A DNA stretch of 64,000 nt from Olsenella sp. An293 (GCF_002159495.1 NZ_NFIT01000005.1:143501-207500); one strand, 5' to 3'; shown: positions 1 to 8,629, counted from the first letter of the stretch. Notes: generated from the sequence alone by a model not told the origin. Numbers and translations: made by a program.

Positions 1-2
1 AA

Positions 3-821
3 GACGCCCCCGCGGCGGCAGAGGGCAACTGGTTTGCCCTCAAGGCCTACGCCGACGGCATCTCCCAGGGCGAGGGCACCGTCCTGGCCCAGCGCAGCAT
101 CAGCCTTGCCGGGTCGCTCGGCGGCGGCGATAACTCCGGCTGGTACGCCGCCCACAGCATCGACCTGCGCTGCGAGGGAACCAACATCGACCGCATCGAC
201 TACGCGCTCGAAGGGGAGTTCGTGAGCCCCGAGGGCCAGCCGGAAGAGGGGTTCACCGGCAGCGCCGTGTGGTTTGACGCACTGTACAGCCGGCCCTATG
301 AGGTAGGCGAGGGCGAGGCCTATCCCGACCACGGAGGGGCGGGCGCGGGCTTCAGCGTCTCCTACGAGGAGCAGCAGGCCGACGAGGAGAACTTCAACCG
401 CCAGGTCTGGACGAGCTTTCCGACCGACGACGAGATTCGCGAGGCGCGCGCCGCGAAGGACGCCCTGCCGATCGACGCCGCCTCGCTCGAGGAAGAGGTG
501 GCACGCTGGCAGGCGCTCAACAGGTTCCGCTTTGTCCTCGAGCGGAGAAGCGCCGACATCTTGGCCCAGACCACGCTCGTGATGGCGGTCACCTTTGCCG
601 ACGGGAGCGAGCAGGTCAAGCGCTATCGCATCTCCCCGAGCGAAGACTTCGACGAGGCGTATCAGGACTATCTCGATCGCGAGGCGCGCAGCAGCGCGGT
701 CCTCAGCTACTACCGAGACGTCGAGCCCAAGCCCGAGGAATACCTCGAGGCCCAGGAGGCGGCCGACGGGCTCTATGCCAACTGGCCCAATTTCTACACC
801 ATCACCGAGGTCACGGAGTAA
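3..821 (+). CDS. C-terminal part of an unrecognised protein (5' end outside window)
   Basis: The reading frame is open from the first bases of the window to the TAA at 819-821, so this is the 3' part of a longer gene. About 272 residues are visible. An early stretch (tryptophan- and glycine-rich, with a GGGDNSGWYAAH segment) looks like part of a secreted or surface beta-structured protein; the last 120 residues are acidic, charged and probably helical. I do not recognise a family and no catalytic motif is visible. An internal ATG-like start at 222 exists but is not needed because the frame is open upstream of it. A strong hairpin follows the stop. Confidence is high that it is coding, low on function. 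Confidence 0.75.
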   Translation, partial: DAPAAAEGNWFALKAYADGISQGEGTVLAQRSISLAGSLGGGDNSGWYAAHSIDLRCEGTNIDRIDYALEGEFVSPEGQPEEGFTGSAVWFDALYSRPYEVGEGEAYPDHGGAGAGFSVSYEEQQADEENFNRQVWTSFPTDDEIREARAAKDALPIDAASLEEEVARWQALNRFRFVLERRSADILAQTTLVMAVTFADGSEQVKRYRISPSEDFDEAYQDYLDREARSSAVLSYYRDVEPKPEEYLEAQEAADGLYANWPNFYTITEVTE

Positions 822-826
822 ACGAC

Positions 827-867
827 GCCGCCCCGACGTCCTTCTCGCGAAGGAGCGTCGGGGCGGC
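827..867 (+). terminator. Strong hairpin after the truncated gene
   Basis: Arms at 827-844 and 849-867 pair over about 18 bp with one bulged base and a TCGC loop. It begins six bases after the stop codon. There is no clear U tract. The tip contains a copy of the recurrent word GTCCTTCTCG (838-847 region). It lies between convergent genes and may act in both directions together with the palindrome at 872-898. Confidence 0.6.
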
Positions 868-871
868 ACAT

Positions 872-898
872 GATACGAAGGGACTGTCCCTTCGTATC
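872..898. repeat. 27-bp perfect palindrome with GGGACTGTCCC core
   Basis: A perfect inverted repeat: 13-nt arms around a single central base, core GGGACTGTCCC. It ends two bases before the stop codon of the malic enzyme gene on the minus strand. The core is shared with palindromes at 5930, 22668, 25867 and 41848, while the outer arms (here starting GATACGAA) differ. Probable transcription-ending hairpin for the minus-strand gene. Confidence 0.7.
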
Positions 899-900
899 CT

Positions 901-2079
901 TTAGAGGCGGGCGACGCCGCTCTTGCGGGCGGCCTCGGCCACGGCGGCGGCGACGGCGGGCGCCACGCGCTCGTCGAAGGCGCCGGGGATGATGTAGTCG
1001 GCGGCGCGGTGCTCGTCGTCCACGAGGCCCGCAATCGCGTAGGCCGCGGCCTCCATCATGTCGTCGTTGATGTCGGACGCGCGCACGTCGAGGGCGCCGC
1101 GGAAGATGCCCGGGAACGCGAGCACGTTGTTGATCTGGTTGGGGAAGTCGGAGCGGCCCGTGGCGGCCACGGCGGCGCCTGCCGCGAGCGCCTCGTCCGG
1201 CATGATCTCCGGCACGGGGTTGGCGCAGGCAAAGACGATCGGGTCGGCGGCCATCGTGCGAACCATGTCCTGGGTGAGCACGCCCGGGGCGGAAACGCCC
1301 ACGAAGACGTCGGCTCCGCGCACGGCGTCGGCCAGCGTGCCGGTGACGCCCTCGCGGTTGGTCCACGTGGCGATCTCGGCCTTCTCGGGGTTGAGGCCCT
1401 CGCGGCCCTCGTAGATGGCGCCCGTGCGGTCGCAGATGATGACGTCCTTCACGCCCATGCGCTGCATGAGCTTGGCGATGGAGATGCCCGCGGCGCCGGC
1501 GCCGGAGAAGACCACGCGCACGTCGGAGAGCTCGCGGCCGGTGAGGCGGCAGGCGTTGATGAGCGCGGCGCAGGTCACCACGGCGGTGCCGTGCTGGTCG
1601 TCGTGGAAGACGGGGATGTCGCAGGACTCCTTGAGGCGGCGCTCGATCTCGAAGCAGCGCGGCGCGGAGATGTCCTCCAGGTTGATGCCGCCGAAGCTGC
1701 CCGCGATGAGCTCGACGGTGCGGACGATCTCGTCCACGTCCTTGGAGCGCACGCACAGGGGGAACGCGTCCACGTCGGCGAAGGTCTTGAACAGGGCGCA
1801 CTTGCCCTCCATGACCGGCATGCCCGCCTCGGGGCCGATGTCGCCGAGGCCCAGCACCGCGGTGCCGTCCGTGACCACGGCCACCAGGTTGCCGCGGCGC
1901 GTGTAGGTGTAGGAGTCTTCCACGTTCTCGGAGATCTTGAGGCACGGCTCGGCGACGCCCGGCGTGTAGGCCACGGCCAGCTCCTCGGGGCTGGTGATCG
2001 GCGCGCGGGTGATCACCTCGATCTTGCCCTGCCACTCGCGGTGCTTGTCGAGCGCGTACTGCTTGGCGTCCTCGGCCAT
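901..2079 (-). CDS. NAD(P)-dependent malic enzyme (oxaloacetate-decarboxylating)
   Basis: A 392-residue protein of the short bacterial malic enzyme type, which converts malate to pyruvate and CO2 with reduction of NAD(P)+ in the cytoplasm. Visible signatures: the N-terminal AYTPGVAEP block with the catalytic tyrosine near residue 38, the EGKCALFK lysine region near 92-99, the acidic metal ligands in FHDDQHGTA near 158-167, and a Rossmann SGAGAAG loop near 192-198. The frame stays open further upstream, but the start MAEDAK is chosen because a GGGAG ribosome site lies a few bases before it and the protein then has family length. Upstream DNA carries a near-duplicate operator-like sequence (2176-2238). 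It is convergent with the truncated gene on the left. In an anaerobe it links C4 acids to pyruvate; cofactor preference cannot be read safely from the sequence. Confidence 0.93.
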   Translation of the reverse strand: MAEDAKQYALDKHREWQGKIEVITRAPITSPEELAVAYTPGVAEPCLKISENVEDSYTYTRRGNLVAVVTDGTAVLGLGDIGPEAGMPVMEGKCALFKTFADVDAFPLCVRSKDVDEIVRTVELIAGSFGGINLEDISAPRCFEIERRLKESCDIPVFHDDQHGTAVVTCAALINACRLTGRELSDVRVVFSGAGAAGISIAKLMQRMGVKDVIICDRTGAIYEGREGLNPEKAEIATWTNREGVTGTLADAVRGADVFVGVSAPGVLTQDMVRTMAADPIVFACANPVPEIMPDEALAAGAAVAATGRSDFPNQINNVLAFPGIFRGALDVRASDINDDMMEAAAYAIAGLVDDEHRAADYIIPGAFDERVAPAVAAAVAEAARKSGVARL

Positions 2080-2142
2080 GGAAACTCCCATCTCACGGGG
2101 CCGGTCGTGCGCCGGCCGTCTTGGCGATAAGAACCACGTGCA

Positions 2143-2238
2143 AGTGTAGCCATTTTGGCCCGCAAGGCGGCGGCTCGCGACAATTCGGACAGGTCCGTAA
2201 CGGATGGGACGCTCACCGCGACGATTTGGACGGTCCGT
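2143..2238 (-). promoter_or_regulatory. Malic enzyme promoter region with duplicated operator-like site
   Basis: On the minus strand a TACACT -10-like hexamer lies at 2143-2148, about 65 bases before the malic enzyme start. Upstream of it are two near-identical sites at 2176-2198 and 2217-2238. Each contains GTCGCG and an imperfect dyad ACGGACC(T)GTCC; they differ by one inserted base and a few substitutions and are spaced about 41 bp centre to centre, close to four helical turns. No -35 consensus is obvious, which fits an activated promoter. The binding protein is unknown. Confidence 0.45.
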
Positions 2239-2242
2239 GTGG

Positions 2243-2758
2243 TCACGCCAGCGCGATCGCGCCGAGCCAGCCCCAGCGCGGCTCGGACGCCACGCCGTAC
2301 GCGGAGAGCCACGGCTCGAGCGGCACGCGGCGCACGCTGCCGCCCGCGCAGTCCATGACCGCGCCGTCGCCGACATAGAGCCCCACGTGGCCATGGTCCC
2401 AGCCGCCCGCCCCGTACGGGTCGCGGCCCGTGGCGCAGATCATTCCCACGAGCAGGTCGCGCGTGTCCGTAAGGTGGCAAAAGCCCTCGTAGAGCTCGCG
2501 CGCGTCACCGCTCACGTAGCCCATGCCCAGTCGCGAGAACGCGCGCTCCACCCATGCCGCGCAGAGCCCCTCCCCCATGGGCGCCGTCCCGTACGCGCAC
2601 TCTACGAGCCGCCGCTGCAGCGCCCCGGCGTCCATGAGCGCCTGTGGGTCTTTGCCCGCCGGCACCTCTCGCCATGCGGGCTCGCCAAAGATCGTGGTCC
2701 GCCCGTCTTCCGCAAGCAGTCCGCGCGCGGCCAGCGCCGCCAGAAGCCGTTTTCTCAC
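2243..2758 (-). CDS. Small NlpC/P60-type cysteine peptidase-like protein
   Basis: 171 residues, GTG start at 2758 preceded by GGGGAGG. The C-terminal half carries NlpC/P60-like marks: a cysteine in EGLCAAWVERAF near residue 70 as candidate nucleophile, and HGHVGLYVGDGAVMDCAGG near 120-138 supplying the histidine of the usual Cys-His pair. These enzymes cleave peptide bonds in peptidoglycan stems or act on phage or other peptides. There is no signal peptide or membrane segment, so it may be cytoplasmic or use a non-classical route, unlike most wall peptidases; the N-terminal 60 residues are of unknown role. It lies alone between the malic enzyme gene and the divergent galE. Family call moderately sure, substrate unknown. 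Confidence 0.6.
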   Translation of the reverse strand: MRKRLLAALAARGLLAEDGRTTIFGEPAWREVPAGKDPQALMDAGALQRRLVECAYGTAPMGEGLCAAWVERAFSRLGMGYVSGDARELYEGFCHLTDTRDLLVGMICATGRDPYGAGGWDHGHVGLYVGDGAVMDCAGGSVRRVPLEPWLSAYGVASEPRWGWLGAIALA

Positions 2759-2778
2759 CGCGCCTCCCCGATGGGCCC

Positions 2779-2795
2779 AAGGGGTCTGTCCCCTT
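2779..2795. repeat. Short imperfect GGGG-TCTGT-CCCC palindrome
   Basis: AAGGGG and CCCCTT arms flank TCTGT, between the divergent NlpC-like gene and galE. It resembles the GGGACWGTCCC palindromes elsewhere in the window but has a degenerate centre and short arms. Confidence 0.4.
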
Positions 2796-2823
2796 TTGAC
2801 TCTACGGCAGCGGACGGCCGACG

Positions 2824-2829
2824 TATACT
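2824..2829 (+). promoter_or_regulatory. -10 box upstream of galE
   Basis: TATACT, a near-consensus -10, lies 53 bases before the galE start. A TTGACT hexamer occurs upstream but at about 22 bp spacing, too long for a standard promoter, so only the -10 is proposed. Confidence 0.4.
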
Positions 2830-2881
2830 TGAAAGTTAGGGGGAAAGACCGTTAGGAAGAGTCAGCAACGAAAGGACTTCC

Positions 2882-3937
2882 ATGAGCGAGAAGATCGCGC
2901 CCCAGGACACCCGCGTGCTCGTGACGGGCGGCGCCGGCTTCATCGGCAGCCACACCGTCGTCGAGCTTCTCACACGCGGCTATCAGGTCGTCATTGTCGA
3001 TGACCTCTCCAACTCCTCCCCCAAGGTCTGCGACCGCATCAAGACCATCGTCGGTCCCGAGGCCGCCGCGCGCCTCGCCTTCGTGGAGGCCAACGTCAAC
3101 GACCGCGCCGCCCTCGAGAAGATCTTCGACGAGCACCCCATCGACCGCGTGATCCACTTTGCCGGCTTCAAGGCCGTCGGCGAGTCCGTGAGCAAGCCCA
3201 TCGAGTACTACGCGAACAACATCGGCAGCACGCTCACCCTCGTGGACGTCATGCGCGAGCACAGCTGCAAGTCCATCATCTTCTCCAGCTCCGCCACCGT
3301 CTACGGTGACCCGGACAGCCTGCCGCTCACCGAGCAGAGCCCCAAGAAGCCGGCCACCAACCCCTACGGCTGGACCAAGTGGATGATCGAGCAGATCCTC
3401 ACCGACCTCCACACGGCCGACCCCGAGTGGGACGTCGTGCTGCTCCGTTACTTCAACCCCATCGGCGCCCATCCCTCGGGCCTCATGGGCGAGGATCCCA
3501 AGGGCATCCCCAACAACCTCGTGCCCTACGTCGCGCAGACCGCCATCGGGAAGCGCGACGCCGTGCATGTCTTTGGCAACGACTACGACACGCCCGACGG
3601 CACCGGCGTGCGCGACTACATCCACGTCTGCGACCTCGCGTCCGGCCACGCCGCGGCGCTCGCCTGGATGAACGGCCGCACGGGCGTGGAGATCTTCAAC
3701 CTCGGCACCGGCACGGGCACCTCGGTGCTTCAGATCATCGAGGCCTTCTCCGCAGCCTGCGGGCACCAGATCCCCTACGTCATCGAGCCGCGTCGCCCCG
3801 GCGACGTCACCGCAAACTACGCCGACTGCACCAAGGCGCGCGAGGAGATGGGCTGGGAGGCCAAGTTCAACATCGAGGACATGTGCCGCGACTCCTGGAA
3901 CTGGCAGTCCAACAACCCCAACGGCTACGAGGGCTAG
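2882..3937 (+). CDS. galE: UDP-glucose 4-epimerase
   Basis: 351 residues, family length. It interconverts UDP-glucose and UDP-galactose using bound NAD+, feeding galactose catabolism and cell-surface glycan synthesis. The N-terminal TGGAGFIG loop (15-22) binds NAD; the catalytic SSSATVYG block is at 135-142 and the Tyr-x-x-x-Lys pair of the short-chain dehydrogenase fold is Y162-K166 in PYGWTK. The ATG at 2882 is preceded by an AAAGGA ribosome site. The next gene (prenyl synthase) starts 11 bases after the stop, so the two are probably cotranscribed. Confidence 0.95.
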   Translation: MSEKIAPQDTRVLVTGGAGFIGSHTVVELLTRGYQVVIVDDLSNSSPKVCDRIKTIVGPEAAARLAFVEANVNDRAALEKIFDEHPIDRVIHFAGFKAVGESVSKPIEYYANNIGSTLTLVDVMREHSCKSIIFSSSATVYGDPDSLPLTEQSPKKPATNPYGWTKWMIEQILTDLHTADPEWDVVLLRYFNPIGAHPSGLMGEDPKGIPNNLVPYVAQTAIGKRDAVHVFGNDYDTPDGTGVRDYIHVCDLASGHAAALAWMNGRTGVEIFNLGTGTGTSVLQIIEAFSAACGHQIPYVIEPRRPGDVTANYADCTKAREEMGWEAKFNIEDMCRDSWNWQSNNPNGYEG

Positions 3938-3948
3938 GCGATAAGACC

Positions 3949-4992
3949 ATGGGAGAGCGTTTCGTCGCGTATCTGAAGGACCGCCTGCCCCTCGTCGAGG
4001 GGGCGCTCGCCGATGCCGCCGCCACGCCGCTCACGGACGGCGCGTCTGCCGCGGACCTGAGTCGATACCTCTACGAGCCGCTCTCCCGCTTCACCGCCTC
4101 GGGCGGCAAGCGCGTGCGCCCCGTGCTCGCGCTGCTCGGCGCCGAGGCCGTCGGCGGCGACGCGCGCGACGCGCTCTCGTGCGCCGTCGCCGTCGAGCTC
4201 TTCCAGAGCGCGGCCCTCATCCACGACGACATCGCGGACGAGGGCGAGCTGCGCCGCGGCGAGCCGTGCCTGCATCGTGTCGAGGGCGAGGGCCTGGCGA
4301 TAAACGCGGGCGACCTCGCCCTCACGCGCGTCTTCGAGGTGGTGCTCGGCGACGAACGCCTCGACGTCGAGCGCAAGGTCCGCGTGCTCTCCGAGCTCGC
4401 CCGCATGGAGCGGCACACCCTCGAGGGCCAGGCCCTCGACCTGGGATGGGTGCGCGACCGCCGGTGGGACCTCTCCACCGAGGACTATCTCTACATGGTG
4501 CGCAGCAAGACCGCCTGGTACTCCGCCGCCATCCCGCTCTACGTGGGTGCCCTCGCCGCGGGCGGCACGAGAAGCGCCGCCGACGGCCTGCTCGAGGTGG
4601 GCCTCACGGCGGGCGTGGCCTTCCAACTGCAGGACGACCTGCTCAACCTCGTGGGCGACGGCGAGGCCCAGGGCAAGGACTTCCGCTCGGACGTCACCGA
4701 GGGCAAGCGCACGCTCGCCGTCGTCTGGGCGCTCGAGCATCTGGACGAGAGGGACGCGGCCGAGCTCGTCGCCCTTCTCGGCTCCCACGCGACCGACCCC
4801 CGCGAGCTCGAGCGCGCCGTCTGCCTGATCGAGCGCGGCGGCGGCATCGAGAAGTGCCGCGCGCTCGCCCGCGAGCTCGCCGAGGAGGCAAAGGCGCGGG
4901 TCGCGGCCCTCGCCCGGGACGCTCACATCTCGGTTGAGGCTCAAGACCTGCTAATCTCTATGGCAGACTTCTTCGTGGAGCGAGCCCTCTAG
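3949..4992 (+). CDS. Polyprenyl (E-type) diphosphate synthase
   Basis: 347 residues of the all-helical isoprenyl diphosphate synthase family, which elongates an allylic diphosphate with isopentenyl diphosphate to make quinone or lipid side chains. The first aspartate-rich motif is DDIAD (93-97) and the second DDLLN (229-233); the usual second motif is DDxxD, so the asparagine is a small deviation. GGKRVRP near 52-58 binds substrate diphosphate. Chain length cannot be fixed from sequence, but small residues before the first motif allow a product longer than farnesyl. The start MGERF is chosen because upstream in-frame sequence overlaps galE; the ribosome site is weak, suggesting coupling to galE. 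Confidence 0.88.
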   Translation: MGERFVAYLKDRLPLVEGALADAAATPLTDGASAADLSRYLYEPLSRFTASGGKRVRPVLALLGAEAVGGDARDALSCAVAVELFQSAALIHDDIADEGELRRGEPCLHRVEGEGLAINAGDLALTRVFEVVLGDERLDVERKVRVLSELARMERHTLEGQALDLGWVRDRRWDLSTEDYLYMVRSKTAWYSAAIPLYVGALAAGGTRSAADGLLEVGLTAGVAFQLQDDLLNLVGDGEAQGKDFRSDVTEGKRTLAVVWALEHLDERDAAELVALLGSHATDPRELERAVCLIERGGGIEKCRALARELAEEAKARVAALARDAHISVEAQDLLISMADFFVERAL

Positions 4993-5023
4993 GCTCGTGC
5001 CACGTCAGACGCAAGGAGAGGCA

Positions 5024-5935
5024 ATGGAACCCATTCAGGAAGGCGCGAGGGGCGCCGCGGTCGAGGACATCCAGGACCGTCTTGGCACGCTCGGCTACGC
5101 GATCGACGCCGCCGAGACCGGACAGTCGACCTTTGGCCCGTCCACCGCGACCGCCGTGGCGCGCTTCCGCCTCGACCATGGCCTCTCCCTCGGCAAGGAC
5201 GTCGACACCCCCACGTGGACCACGCTCGTCGACGAGTGCTATCAGCTCGGCGACCGCACCCTCTACCTGCGCCTCCCCAACTTCCATGGCAATGACGTCA
5301 GGCAGCTCCAGGAGCGCCTCAACATCCTCGGCTTCTCCTGCGGCCCGGTCGACGGGACCTATGGGGTGCACACCGAGGCCGCGGTCAAGCTCTTCCAGGA
5401 GAGCATTGGGGTCCTTGCCGACGGCATGGCCTTCCCCGACACCTTTGACGCCATCGAGCGCCTCAAGCACGTCTGGGCCGGCAAGCCCGCCGCCGGACCG
5501 CACCCCCAGGGCGGCATGGGCTTCGCCCGCGCGGCGAGCGTCCTCGAGCTTGCCCACATCTGCATCACGGCGGACGACCCCATCTCACGCAACATCGCGG
5601 GCCGCATCTGGAACCTCGCGCACGCCACCGTGGACGACTGCGCCCTCGATCTGCTCGACTCGCCCGAGGACGCGACGTCCGGGTCGCTGATCGTGCTCTC
5701 GACCGCGCCCTTGCCCGAAAACGTGGCCTCCGGCATCGGCAACGTCCTGCTCGACGACTTCGAGACGCTTCCGCTGCGCCTGCGCACCGCCATCCAGAGC
5801 TCGAGCGCCACGCCTCCCGCCGCGCGCATCGAGGTGCCCGTGGGCACCGGCGCCTTCACCACCGGCGACGCCCAGACCTATGCGGTGCTGCTGCTCGACG
5901 CCATTTGCGCCGCCTTCGAGGGCATCGACCTGTAA
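5024..5935 (+). CDS. Double peptidoglycan-binding-domain protein with amidase-like tail
   Basis: 303 residues. Two PG_binding_1 repeats are visible near residues 5-75 and 80-150, each with the typical DIQDRLGTLGY / QLQERLNILGF helix, FG or YG turn, and a following A..FR/FQ helix. The C-terminal 150 residues do not match a catalytic domain but have an amidase-like layout (an initial strand, an ELAH stretch, a late FETLPLRLRTAI helix) without the metal-binding His/Glu set. No signal peptide is visible. It may be a non-catalytic relative of CwlM-type regulators (inference). Start fixed by AAGGAGAG eight bases before the ATG at 5024. It follows the prenyl synthase by 31 bases. Confidence 0.7.
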   Translation: MEPIQEGARGAAVEDIQDRLGTLGYAIDAAETGQSTFGPSTATAVARFRLDHGLSLGKDVDTPTWTTLVDECYQLGDRTLYLRLPNFHGNDVRQLQERLNILGFSCGPVDGTYGVHTEAAVKLFQESIGVLADGMAFPDTFDAIERLKHVWAGKPAAGPHPQGGMGFARAASVLELAHICITADDPISRNIAGRIWNLAHATVDDCALDLLDSPEDATSGSLIVLSTAPLPENVASGIGNVLLDDFETLPLRLRTAIQSSSATPPAARIEVPVGTGAFTTGDAQTYAVLLLDAICAAFEGIDL

Positions 5936-5960
5936 GTTGGGGACAGTCCCCAACTTACAG
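5930..5960. repeat. 31-bp perfect palindrome overlapping the stop of the PG-binding gene
   Basis: 15-nt arms around one base, core GGGACAGTCCC. The left arm includes the last leucine codon and the TAA stop (5930-5935) of the peptidoglycan-binding protein gene, so the right arm is an inverted copy of the gene end. Likely a transcription-ending hairpin without U tract. Confidence 0.75.
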
Positions 5961-6029
5961 AGTCCCGCCGTCTCGTCACCCGCCGGCGAGGTCCTTCTCG
6001 TTTCCTGATACAATCTCAGGCGGCGGCAC

Positions 6030-6104
6030 AGGGGTATCGTCCAATGGTTAGGACAGTGGTTTTTGGTGCCATCAATGTGGGTTCGAATCCTACTACCCCT
6101 GCCA
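6030..6104 (+). tRNA. tRNA-Gln (anticodon UUG)
   Basis: 75 nt including an encoded CCA (6102-6104). Acceptor AGGGGTA (6030-6036) pairs with TACCCCT (6094-6100). The D arm GTCC/GGAC, a five-base anticodon stem with loop TTTTGGT (anticodon TTG) and the T arm with GTTCGAATC are all recognisable. A TACAAT -10-like hexamer lies at 6009-6014, just upstream. The glmU gene follows 61 bases later. Confidence 0.95.
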
Positions 6105-6165
6105 GCCGTCGCCTTGGCGTTATCATGTTTCTGTAAAGGGACACACGTCGCTTGGAGGCTCATCC

Positions 6166-7560
6166 ATGCCCATGACCGCGATCATCCTCGCCGCGGGCGA
6201 GGGAACGCGCATGAAGTCCCGCCATCCCAAGGTCATGCACAAGCTTCTCGACCGTCCGCTCGTCTCCTGGGTCACGCGCGCCGCGCGCGAGGCGGGGGCC
6301 GAGCGGATTGTTGTTGTCGTGGGACACGGAGCGGACGAGGTGCGGGGCCATCTGGCGGGCGAGAAGGACGTCGAGTGCGTCGAGCAGACCGAGCGCCTGG
6401 GAACCGGGCACGCCGTGCGCGTGGCGCTCGAGGCGACCGGCATCTCCGCGGGCCCGCTGCTCGTGCTCAACGGCGACGGACCGCTCGTGGAGCCCGACAC
6501 CCTGCGCCGCCTGATCGCGCCCGTCGCAGACGGCGGCTCGGCAGCGGCCATCCTCACCTGGACGCCCGAGGACCCCACCGGCTACGGTCGCCTCGAGTTT
6601 GACGCCGCGGGGTCGGTCGTCCGCATCATCGAGCAGAAGGACTGCACGCCCGAGCAGGCCGCGGGTCTCACCGCATGCAATCCCGGCTTCTACGCCTTCG
6701 ACGCAGAGCAGCTTGCCGCCCACATCGGCGAGCTCTCCACCAACAACGCCCAGCACGAGTACTACCTCACGGACATGGTCTCCGTCCTGCGCGGACACAG
6801 CCTCAACGTGGCCGCCGTGAAAACCGAGGACGCCGACGAGCTGCTCGGCGTCAACGACCGCGCCCAGCTCGCGGAGCTCACGCGCCTCGCCCAGGAGCGC
6901 ATCAACGAGCGCCTCATGAGCGAGGGCGTCACCATGCTCGACCCGCGCACCGTCTGGGTCGGCCCCGACGTGACCGTCGGGCGCGACACCGTCCTTCTCC
7001 CCATGACCATGCTCTGGGGGTCCACGACGGTGGGCGAGGAGTGCGAGATCGGCCCCAACACCCGCCTCACCGACTGCACCGTCGCCGACCACGTCTCGCT
7101 CGAGGAGACGGTGGGCGTCGACGTGACCATCGAGCGCGACGTCACCTGCGGCCCGCGCGCCTACCTCCGCGGCGGCGCGCACGTGCTCGAGGGCGCGCAC
7201 GTGGGAACCCACGTGGAGATCAAGAACTCCACGATCGGGTGCGGCTCCAAGGTGCCGCACCTCTCCTACATCGGCGACTGCACGATGGGCGCCGGCGTCA
7301 ACATCGGCGGCGGCTCGATCACCTGCAACTACGACGGCGTGCACAAGAACCGCACCACGATCGGCGACAACGTCTTCGTGGGTTCGGACACCATGATGGT
7401 CGCGCCGGTCACGATCGGGGACGGCGCGCTCGTGGGCGCCAGCTCCTGCGTCACCAAGGACGTCCCTGCCGACGCGCTCTACCTCGAGCGCGCCGAGCAG
7501 CGCATTGTAGAGGGGTACGCCTCCCGGCGACTCGAGAGACTCAAGAGAGACGAGGCCTAG
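6166..7560 (+). CDS. glmU: Bifunctional UDP-GlcNAc pyrophosphorylase / glucosamine-1-phosphate acetyltransferase
   Basis: 464 residues, normal length. The C-terminal left-handed beta helix acetylates glucosamine-1-phosphate and the N-terminal domain transfers UMP to give UDP-N-acetylglucosamine, the precursor of peptidoglycan. Seen: LAAGEGTRMKS near residues 9-18 (nucleotide-binding signature), GDGPL, the hexapeptide-repeat region from about 255, and GGGSITCNYDG near 385 with the acetyltransferase active-site surroundings. Start has TTGGAGG upstream. Its TAG is followed immediately by the prs ATG. glmS and glmM, the two preceding pathway enzymes, are also in this window (34.6-37.9 kb). Confidence 0.97.
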   Translation: MPMTAIILAAGEGTRMKSRHPKVMHKLLDRPLVSWVTRAAREAGAERIVVVVGHGADEVRGHLAGEKDVECVEQTERLGTGHAVRVALEATGISAGPLLVLNGDGPLVEPDTLRRLIAPVADGGSAAAILTWTPEDPTGYGRLEFDAAGSVVRIIEQKDCTPEQAAGLTACNPGFYAFDAEQLAAHIGELSTNNAQHEYYLTDMVSVLRGHSLNVAAVKTEDADELLGVNDRAQLAELTRLAQERINERLMSEGVTMLDPRTVWVGPDVTVGRDTVLLPMTMLWGSTTVGEECEIGPNTRLTDCTVADHVSLEETVGVDVTIERDVTCGPRAYLRGGAHVLEGAHVGTHVEIKNSTIGCGSKVPHLSYIGDCTMGAGVNIGGGSITCNYDGVHKNRTTIGDNVFVGSDTMMVAPVTIGDGALVGASSCVTKDVPADALYLERAEQRIVEGYASRRLERLKRDEA

Positions 7561-8559
7561 ATGTACGAGAACCTGAGCGAGCCCATGCCGCTGAAGAAGG
7601 AGATCAAGCTCTACACCGGCACGGGCAACCCCGCGCTCGCCGAGAAGATCTCCGAGATCTTGCACCTCGAGCTCCAGGGCCTCAAGATCGAGAAGTTCGC
7701 CAACGGCGAGATCTACGCCCGTTTTGACGAGTCCGTCCGCGGCGACGACGTGTTCTTCATCCAGTCCCTCTCGGGCTCGAACGTCAACGACCTCCTGATG
7801 GAGACGCTCGTCGTGGCCGACGCCGCCAAGCGCGCCTCGGTCTCCAAGTTCACCGCGGTGCTCCCCCACTACTGCTACGCGCGCCAGGACCGCAAGGCCG
7901 CGGCCCGCGAGCCCATCACCGCCCGTCTCGTCGCCAACCTCCTCGAGGCCGCCGGCGTCGACCAGGTCATCACCATCGACCTTCACCAGGGCCAGATCCA
8001 GGGCTTCTTTGACGTCCCGGTGACCCACCTCACCGCCCTCTTCCTCATCGGCGACTACTTCAAGGCCAAGGACTTCGACTGGGACAACACCGTCGTCGTC
8101 TCCCCCGACATGGGCCGCGCCAAGGTCGCCAAGCGCCTCTCCGACTATCTCGGCTGCGAGGTCGCCATCGCCCACAAGAGCCGTCCCAAGCACAATGCGT
8201 CCGAGGTCATGGGCATCATCGGCAACATCGAGGGCAAGACCTGCATCGTCAACGACGACATGATCGACACCGCGGGTACCCTCTGCGGCTCGGTCCGCAA
8301 GCTCAAAGAGATGGGCGCGGGCGACATCTACGTCTCCGCGACCCACGGCATCTTCTCCGGCAAGGCCATCGAGCGTCTCCAGGACGCCCCGCTCGTCGAG
8401 TGCGTCGTCACCGACATCATTCCCTGCGAGGTCGCCAACAAGCCTGGCTCCAAGATCAAGCAGATCTCCGTTGCCAACGAGCTCGCCGAGGCCATCAACA
8501 GCGTCTACATGCGCCGCTCGGTCTCCGAGATCTTTGGCGGCCAGGGCGCCGAGATCTAA
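7561..8559 (+). CDS. prs: Ribose-phosphate pyrophosphokinase (PRPP synthetase)
   Basis: 332 residues. It makes phosphoribosyl pyrophosphate from ribose-5-phosphate and ATP for nucleotide, histidine, tryptophan and NAD synthesis. The PRPP-binding loop reads NDDMIDTAGTL near residues 231-241, and the ATP flexible-loop region YARQDRK lies near 107-113. An N-terminal extension of about 12 residues precedes the usual start of the fold. The ATG abuts the glmU stop with no gap, implying translational coupling; glmU-prs-pth is a widely conserved order. Confidence 0.96.
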   Translation: MYENLSEPMPLKKEIKLYTGTGNPALAEKISEILHLELQGLKIEKFANGEIYARFDESVRGDDVFFIQSLSGSNVNDLLMETLVVADAAKRASVSKFTAVLPHYCYARQDRKAAAREPITARLVANLLEAAGVDQVITIDLHQGQIQGFFDVPVTHLTALFLIGDYFKAKDFDWDNTVVVSPDMGRAKVAKRLSDYLGCEVAIAHKSRPKHNASEVMGIIGNIEGKTCIVNDDMIDTAGTLCGSVRKLKEMGAGDIYVSATHGIFSGKAIERLQDAPLVECVVTDIIPCEVANKPGSKIKQISVANELAEAINSVYMRRSVSEIFGGQGAEI

Positions 8560-8585
8560 CTGCACATTTGGGACGTGTTATTTCG

Positions 8586-8615
8586 TTCAGATAAAAAGGG
8601 ACAGGTTTTTCTGAA
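8586..8615. repeat. REP-like imperfect inverted repeat with GGGACAGG core
   Basis: TTCAG and CTGAA arms with A/T-rich inner stems enclose GGGACAGG; a related GGGACGTG word lies just upstream (about 8568-8575). This composition recalls repetitive extragenic palindromes linked to RAYT transposases in other bacteria, but no such transposase is in the window. Confidence 0.4.
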
Positions 8616-8629
8616 AGCATGAAGCACAT

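Noticed and set aside
6160..8565. 801-codon minus-strand open frame opposite glmU and prs
   Set aside because: Shadow frame; the plus strand carries two complete well-known enzymes with ribosome sites.
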